A stretch of 64,000 bases of DNA, taken from the NCBI RefSeq assembly GCF_024204645.1, contig NZ_CP100351.1, positions 3,436,001-3,500,000 of the forward strand. The letters run 5' to 3'. Origin of the DNA: Desulfomicrobium sp. ZS1 (GTDB taxonomy: Bacteria > Desulfobacterota > Desulfovibrionia > Desulfovibrionales > Desulfomicrobiaceae). The notes beneath the pieces were generated by a model. The model was given only the letters and a program-made list of their open reading frames with translations. It ran no database searches and was not told where the DNA came from. This document shows, in pieces, positions 21,088-29,576 of this stretch. A program made the translations under genes and the position numbers. Numbering within the stretch: position 1 is the stretch's first letter; each line of letters begins with the position of its first letter.

Positions 21088-22332
21088 ATGAAAAATACCA
21101 CTCGCTCTTTCAGGCTGGTGTGCGCAAAGGACCAGATCCAGGATGTGGAAGCCCTGCTCCAGGCCGAAGGCTTTCGTTTCGAGCCGCAGCCCTGTTTCGA
21201 CCTGGCGCGGACCCTGACCGCCGAGCCCATGCCGCTGGGGCGAAGCATCGCGGCCAAGTTCGGCTACATTTACATTCAGGATAAATCTTCCATGCTGCCG
21301 CCCCTGGCCCTGGCCCCCGCGTCCGGTGACCGGGTGCTGGACGTCTGCGCCAGCCCGGGCAGCAAGACCGGTATCCTCTCCAGTCTGGTCGGGCCCTCGG
21401 GACTGGTGCTGGCCAACGAGCCAAGCCCGGACCGCCTGGCCACCCTGCGCGTGAACATGCGCCATCTCGGCTGCTACAACGTGGCCACCTGCAAATATGA
21501 AGGCCAGTCCCTGCCCCTTCAAGACGACTCATGGCCGCACATCCTTCTTGACGCGCCCTGCAGCGGCTGGGGCACGGTGGACAAGAACCCCAAGGCCGCC
21601 CAGATGTGGGCCGGAGAAAAAACAGCGCCGCTGGAAACCCTGCAGCGGGAACTTTTGACCAAGGCCGCAGGGCTTCTTGCCCCGGGAGGGCGACTCCTTT
21701 ATTCGACCTGCACCACAAATGTGCGCGAAAACGAGGATCAGGTCCGTTTTGCCATGGATCACCTGGGTCTTGTGCCTGAACCCTTGATGGAATTTCCCGG
21801 CTTCAGGTTCGCCCCGTCCCTGCCCGGATGCCTGCTGGTGGATGGAGAAGGCAGCCTGGCGCAAGGATTTTTCCTGGCTGCGCTACGCAAACCGGGTCAG
21901 CAGGAAAAGAGCCCGCGCGCGCCAAAAGCCGAGTTGCCCGGCGAGCTTGTTTCACGCGAAGAATTTTCGGCCCGCACCGGACTGGACACGGGCTGGCTCC
22001 CGGAGCACTGTTTTTTGCGCGTGGGCGGCCGCATCTATCTTATTTTGGAACAGGCGGCAAAGCTTCCGGCGGAGCTCCGCTGGCAAGGTTTTGCCGTGGG
22101 CAAAAGCGCCAGGGATTCCATCCTGGCCGACGCCACGCTGCGCATGTTTGTCCCGCCAAAACCGGACGAAAAAAGCCTAGTTCTTGAGCAGGTGAACACG
22201 ATCCGTGAACTTCTGTCCGGGCAGAGCCTGTCGTGGTCCGGACCGGGAAAGCGCCTCGCATTCTATTTTTGTGGACTACCCTTGGGTTTTTTGACGATCA
22301 AGGGCAATCGTTGCCTGTGGTCGGATCGATAA
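21088..22332 (+). CDS. RsmB/RsmF-family (NOL1/NOP2/Sun) m5C RNA methyltransferase
   Basis: 414 residues from the ATG at 21088; a TTG at 21058 with AGGGG upstream is an alternative and would add ten residues. The SAM site DVCASPGSKTG lies near residue 88, then DAPCSGWGTVDKNP (motif IV Cys) and LLYSTCTTNVRENED (motif VI, nucleophilic Cys). A C-terminal extension of about 130 residues (from VSREEFSARTG) looks like the PUA-like tail of RsmF, so 16S rRNA m5C is the likely target. The exact nucleotide is not predictable. Confidence 0.9.
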   Translation: MKNTTRSFRLVCAKDQIQDVEALLQAEGFRFEPQPCFDLARTLTAEPMPLGRSIAAKFGYIYIQDKSSMLPPLALAPASGDRVLDVCASPGSKTGILSSLVGPSGLVLANEPSPDRLATLRVNMRHLGCYNVATCKYEGQSLPLQDDSWPHILLDAPCSGWGTVDKNPKAAQMWAGEKTAPLETLQRELLTKAAGLLAPGGRLLYSTCTTNVRENEDQVRFAMDHLGLVPEPLMEFPGFRFAPSLPGCLLVDGEGSLAQGFFLAALRKPGQQEKSPRAPKAELPGELVSREEFSARTGLDTGWLPEHCFLRVGGRIYLILEQAAKLPAELRWQGFAVGKSARDSILADATLRMFVPPKPDEKSLVLEQVNTIRELLSGQSLSWSGPGKRLAFYFCGLPLGFLTIKGNRCLWSDR

Positions 22333-22350
22333 CATAAACAGGAGAGCATC

Positions 22351-23112
22351 ATGATCGGATACCTGCGCAAGGCGGCCCGCCTCTTTCACCCGGGATCCAA
22401 ACGAACCATCATCCTGCCGCTGGATCATGGACTTTCCGAAGGGAACATCCCCGGTTTGGAAGATCTGGGAAGTCTGCTTCGCGGGGTGCAGCATCTGCCC
22501 ACCCAAGGCGTGATCCTGCACAAGGGCATGGTCATGGCCCACGCCGGCGAGATCCGCCTGGACCAGTCCCTTATCGTGCATCTCTCCGCCGGCACTCGGC
22601 ACGGCCTGCCGTCATACAACAAGGCCCTGGTCTGCTCCGTGCAGGAAGCCTTGCGCCTGGGTGCGGACATGGTCTCCATGCACATCAACATCGGCAACGA
22701 CCTTGAGGACCGCATGCTTTCCGACCTCGGTGCCTGCGTGGAAGAGGCGCATCAGCTCGGCCTGCCGCTCCTGGCAATGATCTACGCCCGTGGCGGACAG
22801 ATCGTGAACGAAAACGACCCGTCCCTGGTGGCGCACAGTATCCGTATCGGCGCGGAGCTTGGAGCGGACGTGGTCAAGGTGCCCTATTGCGGCAACAACC
22901 AGAGCTTCGGCCGGGCCATCGCGTCCTGCCCCGTGCCCGTGGTCATGAGCGGAGGACCGCGCAGCGGCGATTTCAAATCCTTCCTGCGCTCGGTGCGCGA
23001 AACCCTGGATGTCGGAGTGGCCGGAATGTGCATCGGACGCAACGTCTTCCAGCAGGAAAACCCTGCCAAGGCCCTGGAAGAAATCTGCAACCTGGTGCAT
23101 GGGAAAGGATAA
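22351..23112 (+). CDS. Class I aldolase of the ADTH synthase / DhnA family
   Basis: 253 residues. It has IILPLDHG near residue 24 and the Schiff-base lysine K176 in ADVVKVPYCG, with a phosphate-binding VVMSGGPRSGD segment near 195 and CIGRNVFQ near 227. This is the DeoC/LacD/FbaB superfamily. In sulfate reducers the close homologue makes 2-amino-3,7-dideoxy-threo-hept-6-ulosonate for the alternative shikimate route; a true class I fructose-bisphosphate aldolase is the other option. The paired dehydroquinate synthase II gene is not in the window, so the choice stays open. It lies 18 bases after the methyltransferase gene. Confidence 0.85.
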   Translation: MIGYLRKAARLFHPGSKRTIILPLDHGLSEGNIPGLEDLGSLLRGVQHLPTQGVILHKGMVMAHAGEIRLDQSLIVHLSAGTRHGLPSYNKALVCSVQEALRLGADMVSMHINIGNDLEDRMLSDLGACVEEAHQLGLPLLAMIYARGGQIVNENDPSLVAHSIRIGAELGADVVKVPYCGNNQSFGRAIASCPVPVVMSGGPRSGDFKSFLRSVRETLDVGVAGMCIGRNVFQQENPAKALEEICNLVHGKG

Positions 23113-23121
23113 AACCGAATC

Positions 23122-23847
23122 TTACGTTGTAGGCTCGGTATTCCAGGCCATGAGAGGCGTCTGGGCACGGGGAGCGGTCAGGTCGACGCGCACCGCCGTG
23201 AAGCCCCCCATCCACGGAAAGACCGGAATGCTGTTCAGATAGCGGATGACCGGGGCAAAATTCCAGGTGCAGGGCGGGCCAAGTAGAATGGACCTGGCTT
23301 CGATGCCGCCCGGAGAAAGATTTTTCAGGATCAGTGCGCGCATTTCGGGCCAAGTGAACCAGCGCGCCTCGCTCAGTGAGGATTTCTTTTTCCCCAGCCG
23401 TACGGACAGCCTGAACAAAGACGTCCGGTTCAAAAAACTGATGAGCAGCCCCTTGCGCGCCACACGCGCCGCTTCACGCAGGGCCAGACCCGGATCTTCC
23501 ACGAATTCGAGCACCGTCATGAGTGAGGCGTAGTCGAATTCGCGATCCTCGAAAGGCAGATGCTCCGCGCTTCCGAGATGCAGGTCGGCGCGATGGCCTA
23601 TCTTCTCCCGGGCCTGGGCCAGCATATCCGGGCTTTTATCCATGCCCGTCAGGTCGAACCCGCAGGACCAGAAAAACTCCAGAAATGTTCCCGTTCCGCA
23701 ACCAATGTCTATGAGCTTCTGCTTGCGCCTGGGCCACGGCGCGATAACGCTCTGCAGCAGTTTTTCCTCCTGCTGCAGAGCGAAGCTTCCCCGCATGCTC
23801 CCGGCCCATTTGTCATAACGGGCTGCGCTTTCCCGGTTCCAATGCAT
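23122..23847 (-). CDS. Class I SAM-dependent methyltransferase
   Basis: 241 residues. Motif I is LIDIGCGTGTFLEFF near residue 48, with the acidic motif II residue in LTGMDKSPDML. The pattern fits the UbiE/BioC type 11 family. The substrate is unknown. Its ATG overlaps the ilvD stop (TGATG), so it ends the nrdJ-ilvD run, but no functional link to valine synthesis is implied. Confidence 0.85.
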   Translation of the reverse strand: MHWNRESAARYDKWAGSMRGSFALQQEEKLLQSVIAPWPRRKQKLIDIGCGTGTFLEFFWSCGFDLTGMDKSPDMLAQAREKIGHRADLHLGSAEHLPFEDREFDYASLMTVLEFVEDPGLALREAARVARKGLLISFLNRTSLFRLSVRLGKKKSSLSEARWFTWPEMRALILKNLSPGGIEARSILLGPPCTWNFAPVIRYLNSIPVFPWMGGFTAVRVDLTAPRAQTPLMAWNTEPTT

Positions 23848-25517
23848 CAGATTTTGGTCACCGCTCCCTTGGCTGCGGACGAAGCCATGCGGCTGTAGCG
23901 GCGCAAGATGGAAGAGCTAATTTCCTTGGGATAGGGCTTCCAGTTCCGGCGGCGATTTTCCAGCTCCGCCTCGTCGACAAGAAGTTCCAGACTGCGGCCA
24001 GGAATATCGATCTTGATCAGATCCCCTTCCTGCACCAGCCCAATGATTCCGCCTTCGGCCGCCTCCGGGCTGATATGCCCGATGGCCGCGCCGCGCGTGC
24101 CGCCGCTGAAACGGCCGTCCGTCAGCAGCGCTACTTCGCCGCCAAGACCAAGGCCGGAAATGGCCGAGGTCGGAGTCAGCATCTCGCGCATGCCGGGGCC
24201 GCCCACCGGACCTTCGTTGCGGATGACGACAACGTCGCCGGATTTAATCTTTTTGCCCATGATCGCGGTCACGGCCTCTTCCTCGCTCTCAAAGACCCTG
24301 GCCGTACCCGTGCGCTGCATCATCTCGGGCGCCACGGCGGATTGCTTCACCACCGCGCCATCCAGAGCCAGGTTGCCCTTCAAAATGGCGATGCCACCTT
24401 CCTTGGAATACGGCTCAGCCACGGTGTGGATGACCTCGGGGCGCAGGATGCGCGGCTGCAGGGCCGCCAGATTCTGCCCCAAGGTGCGGCCGGTCACGGT
24501 CATGACCTCAAGGTCGATGCGCCCGCTCGCGGCCAGCTCGTTCATGACGGCCGGGATGCCACCCGCCTCATGCAGATCCGCTATATGATGCGGCCCGGCC
24601 GGGGAGAGGCGGCAGAGGTTAGGGGTCTTGCGGCTGATCTCGTCGAAAATGTCCAGGGTCAAATCAAGCTCGGCCTCGCGGAAAATCGCGGGCAGGTGCA
24701 GAACCGTGTTGGTGGAACAGCCCAGCGCCATGTCCACGGTCACGCCGTTGGCCACGCTTTTTTCGGTCACGATGTCGCGCGGGCGGATGTTCTTCTCGAC
24801 CAGGCTCATGACCTGCATGCCCGCGTCCTTGGCCAGGCGGATGCGCGCGCTGGTCGGAGCCGGGATGGTGCCGTTGCCGGGCAAGGACAGCCCCAATGCC
24901 TCGGACAGACAGTTCATGGAGTTAGCCGTGAACATGCCGGCGCAGGATCCGCAGCCGGGACAGGCGCATTCTTCCATGCGCTCAAGCTCCGCTTCGGTCA
25001 TGCTCCCGATCTTGACCTTGCCCACGCCCTCGAAGACCGTGATCAGATCGATTGTCTGCCCCTCGAACTTGCCCGGCAGCATGGGCCCGCCGCTGATCAT
25101 GATGGAGGGGATGTTGAGGCGCAGCATGGCCATGAGCATGCCGGGCACGATCTTGTCGCAGTTGGGAATGAAAACCAGCCCGTCAAACGGCACGGCCGTG
25201 GCCGAAATTTCAATGGAGTCGGCGATGAGTTCGCGGCTGGGCAGGCTCATCTTCATGCCTTCATGGTTCATGGCCAGCCCGTCGCACACGCCGATGGTCG
25301 GAAACTCCATGGGAGTGCCTCCGGCCATGCGCACGCCGTCCTTGACGGCCTGAGCGATGATATCAAGATGCATGTGTCCCGGCACGATCTCATTGGCCGA
25401 ATTGACCACGCCGATAAGCGGACGTTTCATTTCTTCCCGGGTCATGCCCAGAGCGAAAAGCAGGGAGCGGTGCGGGGCCTTTTCCAAACCTTTGATCATT
25501 TTATCGCTACGATTCAT
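23847..25517 (-). CDS. ilvD: Dihydroxy-acid dehydratase
   Basis: 556 residues. It makes 2-keto acids for valine, leucine and isoleucine. Fe-S ligands: CDKIVPG near residue 122 and [16 protein letters not shown] near 195; the first Cys lies in [21 protein letters not shown] near 465 is the C-terminal signature. Length matches the family (555-615). It follows ftsX by 18 bases and precedes the methyltransferase. Confidence 0.97.
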   Translation of the reverse strand: MNRSDKMIKGLEKAPHRSLLFALGMTREEMKRPLIGVVNSANEIVPGHMHLDIIAQAVKDGVRMAGGTPMEFPTIGVCDGLAMNHEGMKMSLPSRELIADSIEISATAVPFDGLVFIPNCDKIVPGMLMAMLRLNIPSIMISGGPMLPGKFEGQTIDLITVFEGVGKVKIGSMTEAELERMEECACPGCGSCAGMFTANSMNCLSEALGLSLPGNGTIPAPTSARIRLAKDAGMQVMSLVEKNIRPRDIVTEKSVANGVTVDMALGCSTNTVLHLPAIFREAELDLTLDIFDEISRKTPNLCRLSPAGPHHIADLHEAGGIPAVMNELAASGRIDLEVMTVTGRTLGQNLAALQPRILRPEVIHTVAEPYSKEGGIAILKGNLALDGAVVKQSAVAPEMMQRTGTARVFESEEEAVTAIMGKKIKSGDVVVIRNEGPVGGPGMREMLTPTSAISGLGLGGEVALLTDGRFSGGTRGAAIGHISPEAAEGGIIGLVQEGDLIKIDIPGRSLELLVDEAELENRRRNWKPYPKEISSSILRRYSRMASSAAKGAVTKI

Positions 25518-25535
25518 GAGGGATCCTCGACTAGT

Positions 25536-26408
25536 TTAATTACGAAAAGCGACAAGGGAGCTCAAAACTCCAACGGCCGCCAAAATTGCAAGAATGGCCA
25601 GACTGTGTATCTGCGGCAGAAAGGATATGGTGATCCACAGGGGAGGAACATTGAACATGTCTTCGATGCCGTGATGCAAAAGCCTGAGCAGACCAAGGGC
25701 CAGTCCTGCGCCCAAGAGTCCCTGGAAGGCTCCGCCCACGAGCAATGGAAACTGTATGTACGCACGGCTTGCGCCCACAAAGCGCAGGATTTCAAGTTCA
25801 TCGCGCCGAGCCAAGAGGGCAAGCTTGATGGTGTTGCCGACCACAAGACCCACTACGACAAGCAAAAAAATCGTCACCGGCCAGAAGGCCATCTTGGTCA
25901 ATCCGACCCAGGAGGTCAACAGGTCGACCTGCAGGGGATTGAAGGTCACCTTCTCGACCTTGGACAAACCTTCAAGACGCTTGACCATGCCCGTGGCCCA
26001 TTTCTTCCCGTTCTCCTGGGGCAGCTCGCACTCGACCAGCGCCGTCGGCGGCAGGGGGCTTCGGCCTTTCATCCATTCCAGATCCACGTTCTTCTGAAAT
26101 GATTCCTCCAGTACGCCAAGGGCCTGATCAGGAGTAAACGTGCGCACGTTGACCACTCCTTCCATGGAGGCCAGGCCGGACCAGATCTCTTTTAATTCCT
26201 CGGGACCGGCATCGCTCTTCCAGTAGACCTGGAACTGGACATTGCCCTGGCGGCTTCCGATCTGCAGATCGAGATTATGCACGAGCATGAGAAATGCCCC
26301 GCCCAGAAAGGAAACCAGGGTGATAGCCGCGATGGTCATGCACAAAGACCACGGAGCCCGAAACAAGTCCCGCACGCCTTGTCCGATGAGCTGAAAAAAT
26401 ACGTTCAT
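25536..26408 (-). CDS. ftsX: Cell division protein FtsX
   Basis: 290 residues with one N-terminal transmembrane helix (ITLVSFLGGAFLMLVH), a large extracytoplasmic domain of about 115 residues, and three C-terminal helices, which is the FtsX/MacB-type permease topology. With FtsE it controls peptidoglycan hydrolases at the septum. Its start overlaps the ftsE stop by four bases (ATGA). Family assignment rests on topology and on the adjacent ftsE. Confidence 0.93.
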   Translation of the reverse strand: MNVFFQLIGQGVRDLFRAPWSLCMTIAAITLVSFLGGAFLMLVHNLDLQIGSRQGNVQFQVYWKSDAGPEELKEIWSGLASMEGVVNVRTFTPDQALGVLEESFQKNVDLEWMKGRSPLPPTALVECELPQENGKKWATGMVKRLEGLSKVEKVTFNPLQVDLLTSWVGLTKMAFWPVTIFLLVVVGLVVGNTIKLALLARRDELEILRFVGASRAYIQFPLLVGGAFQGLLGAGLALGLLRLLHHGIEDMFNVPPLWITISFLPQIHSLAILAILAAVGVLSSLVAFRN

Positions 26409-27085
26409 GGCCGACCTCCGGCGGGGGCGCAGCCTTCGCGCATGGTCCCGTCCTCCAGAGTCACGATCCGCGCATCGGCCATGCGTTCCATAATTTCACG
26501 GTTATGGGTCGCTATCATAATCGAAGTTCCAAACTTATGAAATTGTTGAAATATATCCATCATGCGCATGGACAGTTCATGGTCGAGATTGCCCGTTGGC
26601 TCATCAGCCAGCAGCAGTTTCGGTTTGACGACCACGGCCCTGGCCACGGCCACCCGCTGCTGTTCGCCGCCGGACAATTCTTCGCAGGGCGCTCCGGTCT
26701 TGTGATCGAGATGCAGGCTTCTCAGCACCGCCCGAACCCGTTTCTCGATGATGTGCTGTCCGATTCCGCGCACCTTCAATGGCAAGGCGACATTGGCGAA
26801 AACGGTCTGGTTGGTCAGGATCTTGAAATCCTGAAAGACCACGCTTACGTCGCGGCGCAACAGATGTTTGCGGCTTTCGGGCAGGGTGTTCAGATCATAG
26901 CCGGCCACATCGGCCTTTCCGCGTTGAACGGGAAGCGCACCGTGCAGGATGCGCATGAAGGTGGTTTTCCCGGCCCCGGATGGCCCGCACAGAAATACGA
27001 ACTCGCCGGGCTTCATGCAAAAATTAATGTCTTTTAATGCCAGCTGCCTGCCAAAAGAGTAGGAAAGCTTGGAAATGCTGATCAT
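26405..27085 (-). CDS. ftsE: Cell division ATP-binding protein FtsE
   Basis: 226-residue ABC ATPase with Walker A CGPSGAGKTT near residue 38, signature LSGGEQQRVAVARA near 137 and Walker B LLLADEPTGNLD near 160. It pairs with FtsX. It overlaps both neighbours by four bases, including the upstream receiver/TPR gene, so division and a signalling protein share one message. Confidence 0.96.
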   Translation of the reverse strand: MISISKLSYSFGRQLALKDINFCMKPGEFVFLCGPSGAGKTTFMRILHGALPVQRGKADVAGYDLNTLPESRKHLLRRDVSVVFQDFKILTNQTVFANVALPLKVRGIGQHIIEKRVRAVLRSLHLDHKTGAPCEELSGGEQQRVAVARAVVVKPKLLLADEPTGNLDHELSMRMMDIFQQFHKFGTSIMIATHNREIMERMADARIVTLEDGTMREGCAPAGGRP

Positions 27086-28269
27086 ATTTGGTCCCCGGAT
27101 TTCTCGGCTTCGTCGTTTTTGTGCTCGTGAACGCTGATCTGTTTGAGGAGCGCCTTGGCTTTTTCGAACTCGGGATCATTGCCCAGGGCGTGGGCCAGAA
27201 GCGACTTGGCCCGAGCGTATTGTTTTCTGTTCACATAAGCCACGGCGGCGTTGAACAGAATTTTGGGATTATCGGGTTCCTTGGCCAGGGCCGCGCGGTA
27301 GATTTCGACAGCCCGGGCCAGCTCGCCCTTGCGCCGATAGGCCACGGCCATGTTGTTCAAGGTGTCGCAAGTCAGGGATGAGAAAATGTACGAGCCGAAA
27401 TCGCGCTGCACCTCATCGACCATGTCCAGATCCACATAGGCGTTCCAGATATCCTGCTTGATCTGATCGTTCTTGCGGTCAATGTTGAGCGCGGTCATGA
27501 AATTTTTTCTGGCCGCATGCAGATCTTCCTTGTGAAGATTGATGGAGCCCCGCAGGATGTAGTATTCGGTATTGTTCGGACTGATGGAAACGGCTTTGTC
27601 CGCAGCGGCCAATGCCTGGTCCCACATTCCCTGCCAGGACTGGATCTTGGCCATGGCCTCCCAGCCTCGGGCGAAGAGCGGGTTTGAGGCCAGAATATCG
27701 CACAGCATCGCCTCGGCCTTTGGAAAATCCGAAAATTCCATCAGCACCCGCACATGCGCAAGCCGTATCCGCTGCGCCTGGGCAGGGTAGAGGAGTTCGA
27801 AACGACGCAGCAGATCAAGGGCCTTGGCCTGTTCCTTTGCCGCGCACAAATTATGGATCTCGACTTTAAGCAGTTCAAAATCCTGTTCAAAGCCGCCATT
27901 AAAAACCATGTTCAAGGACTCGGCCAAAGCCTTGATGGTCACAGGCTTGACCAGATACGCCGAAGCGCCTCCATCCGAAGCCAGGGCCACATCCTCCACC
28001 TCGGATTTGGAAGTCAGGAAAATAAAGGGAATATAGGGCGATTCCGGTCTGGAACGCACAGCCCGCAACAAGCCAAGGCCGTTCATCTTCGGCATGTTCC
28101 AGTCGGAAATGATCAGGCCGGGGGTGCTGTTCCTGATTTTTTCCAGAGCCTCCTCGCCATTTTCCGCTTCCAGAAAATGGGTAAAACCCAAGGCTCGCAG
28201 CAGGTTCAAAACCGTCTCCCGGGCAGACAGGATATCTTCAACCACCATGACGGTGATATTTTTGTCCAT
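27082..28269 (-). CDS. CheY-like receiver fused to TPR repeats
   Basis: 395 residues. Residues 1-125 are a receiver with phosphoacceptor Asp in LIISDWNMPKMNG near residue 55, Thr in FIFLTSKS and Lys in LVKPV. Residues 130-385 hold about six or seven TPR units (for example AVSISPNNTEYYILRGSINL and LAKEPDNPKILFNAAVAYVN). There is no DNA-binding or enzymatic output, so it probably acts by protein contact. Downstream by four-base overlap is ftsE; upstream by one base is a histidine kinase that is the likely phosphodonor. Confidence 0.92.
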   Translation of the reverse strand: MDKNITVMVVEDILSARETVLNLLRALGFTHFLEAENGEEALEKIRNSTPGLIISDWNMPKMNGLGLLRAVRSRPESPYIPFIFLTSKSEVEDVALASDGGASAYLVKPVTIKALAESLNMVFNGGFEQDFELLKVEIHNLCAAKEQAKALDLLRRFELLYPAQAQRIRLAHVRVLMEFSDFPKAEAMLCDILASNPLFARGWEAMAKIQSWQGMWDQALAAADKAVSISPNNTEYYILRGSINLHKEDLHAARKNFMTALNIDRKNDQIKQDIWNAYVDLDMVDEVQRDFGSYIFSSLTCDTLNNMAVAYRRKGELARAVEIYRAALAKEPDNPKILFNAAVAYVNRKQYARAKSLLAHALGNDPEFEKAKALLKQISVHEHKNDEAEKSGDQI

Positions 28270-28270
28270 C

Positions 28271-29560
28271 TCAATTTTTCCCGGGAATGAAAAGAATGAC
28301 GCAAAATCTGCTGCCGTGCGGGATGACGTCCTCCACCCAGATCTTGCCTTGAAACATGTTCACGATCTTGCGACAGATGAAAAGCCCGATTCCGGTCCCT
28401 TTTATTCCGCTTTCAACTGATTTTTCCGTGCGTACGAACTTGTCGAAAATGGATTCCTTGTAGCGGTCTTCAATCCCCTCGCCATTGTCCTCGACCCAGA
28501 ATTTAAGCACCGTATGCGTGGGGTCCGCGGTCCTGCGCGATTCCCAAGCGCCCATTCCGATCCTGATCCGACCGTTGTTCGGCGTGTATTTGATGGCGTT
28601 TGAAATCAGGTTCTGGACCAGATGCTCAAGAAGCATGGGGTCGCCCAGAACATGAACGTCGAGTTCGCACTGATTTTCAATGCTCATGTTCTTTTCACGG
28701 GCCAAGGGCATAAGCGCTTCGACCTGCCCGCGCACCAGGGGCAAAAAAGAAACCGGACGCAGGATGACTCCCCGCTCCTGACATTCGTCGACCCGCGCGA
28801 TGTGCAGGAACTCGTCGATCATTTCCAGAAGCTTGGTCGCGCCTTTAAAGGCTGTTTCAATGATCGGCTGCTGGGATTCACTGGGTCCAAGATACGACAA
28901 CAGATCCATGTTGGAGATGACGGCCGAAAGGGGGCTCTTGAAATCGTGGACCACCATCTGCACCAGTTCGGAGCGCTCGGTGGAGGCGATGATCAGCTCT
29001 TTCTGCTTGATTTCGAGTTCCTGTGCCAATTCCTGATAGCGCTCTTTTTCCGTCTCAAGCCTCTCGAACATTCCCAGGCTCTCGATCAGGGGAGTGATCC
29101 ACCCTGCGTATTCGAGAAGGGCGGACAGATCGGACTCCGTGAAGGGGCCGCCGCCTTCCTTGTCGGAGACATTGATCACCCCGATGACCCGCTCCTGATC
29201 GGAAAGCAGGGGCACGGAAATGAGCGATGTGGTCTTGTAACCTCCGTTGCGGCAGCAAAAGCGACTGTCGCTTTCGATATCCTTGATCAAAAGCGGGGCT
29301 TTGTGCGTGCAGACATATCCGGAGATGCTTTCTGGAGAAAGGGGCTGAGTCAGCCCCACTATCTCCTGTCTGCTGGCAGCCACGACTTTGAGTTCCTGCT
29401 TGTCCTCGTCGAACAACATGACCGAGGCGTTGCGACTTTTGATCCTGGTCTGGATAAGCATGCCGCCGCAATGCAATTTTTCGGCTGCGCTCATGGCTCT
29501 GCTGGCCAGGATGGCCATCATGCTCCGCAGAAACTGCTCTATCCCGTTAGACTGCTCCAT
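28271..29560 (-). CDS. GAF-domain soluble sensor histidine kinase
   Basis: 429 residues from the ATG at 29560 (MEQSNGIEQ), with AAGGA upstream; an upstream ATG at 29614 overlaps nrdJ and is less likely. There is no transmembrane segment. Residues 20-180 form a GAF sensory domain, a short coiled coil follows, then HisKA with the phosphoacceptor His in VVHDFKSPLSAV near residue 220, and a HATPase domain with N box NLISNAIKYTP, DNGEGIEDR and GTGIGLFICRKI. It is probably the partner of the receiver/TPR protein. Confidence 0.92.
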   Translation of the reverse strand: MEQSNGIEQFLRSMMAILASRAMSAAEKLHCGGMLIQTRIKSRNASVMLFDEDKQELKVVAASRQEIVGLTQPLSPESISGYVCTHKAPLLIKDIESDSRFCCRNGGYKTTSLISVPLLSDQERVIGVINVSDKEGGGPFTESDLSALLEYAGWITPLIESLGMFERLETEKERYQELAQELEIKQKELIIASTERSELVQMVVHDFKSPLSAVISNMDLLSYLGPSESQQPIIETAFKGATKLLEMIDEFLHIARVDECQERGVILRPVSFLPLVRGQVEALMPLAREKNMSIENQCELDVHVLGDPMLLEHLVQNLISNAIKYTPNNGRIRIGMGAWESRRTADPTHTVLKFWVEDNGEGIEDRYKESIFDKFVRTEKSVESGIKGTGIGLFICRKIVNMFQGKIWVEDVIPHGSRFCVILFIPGKN

Positions 29561-29576
29561 GATCCGATCCTTGTTT

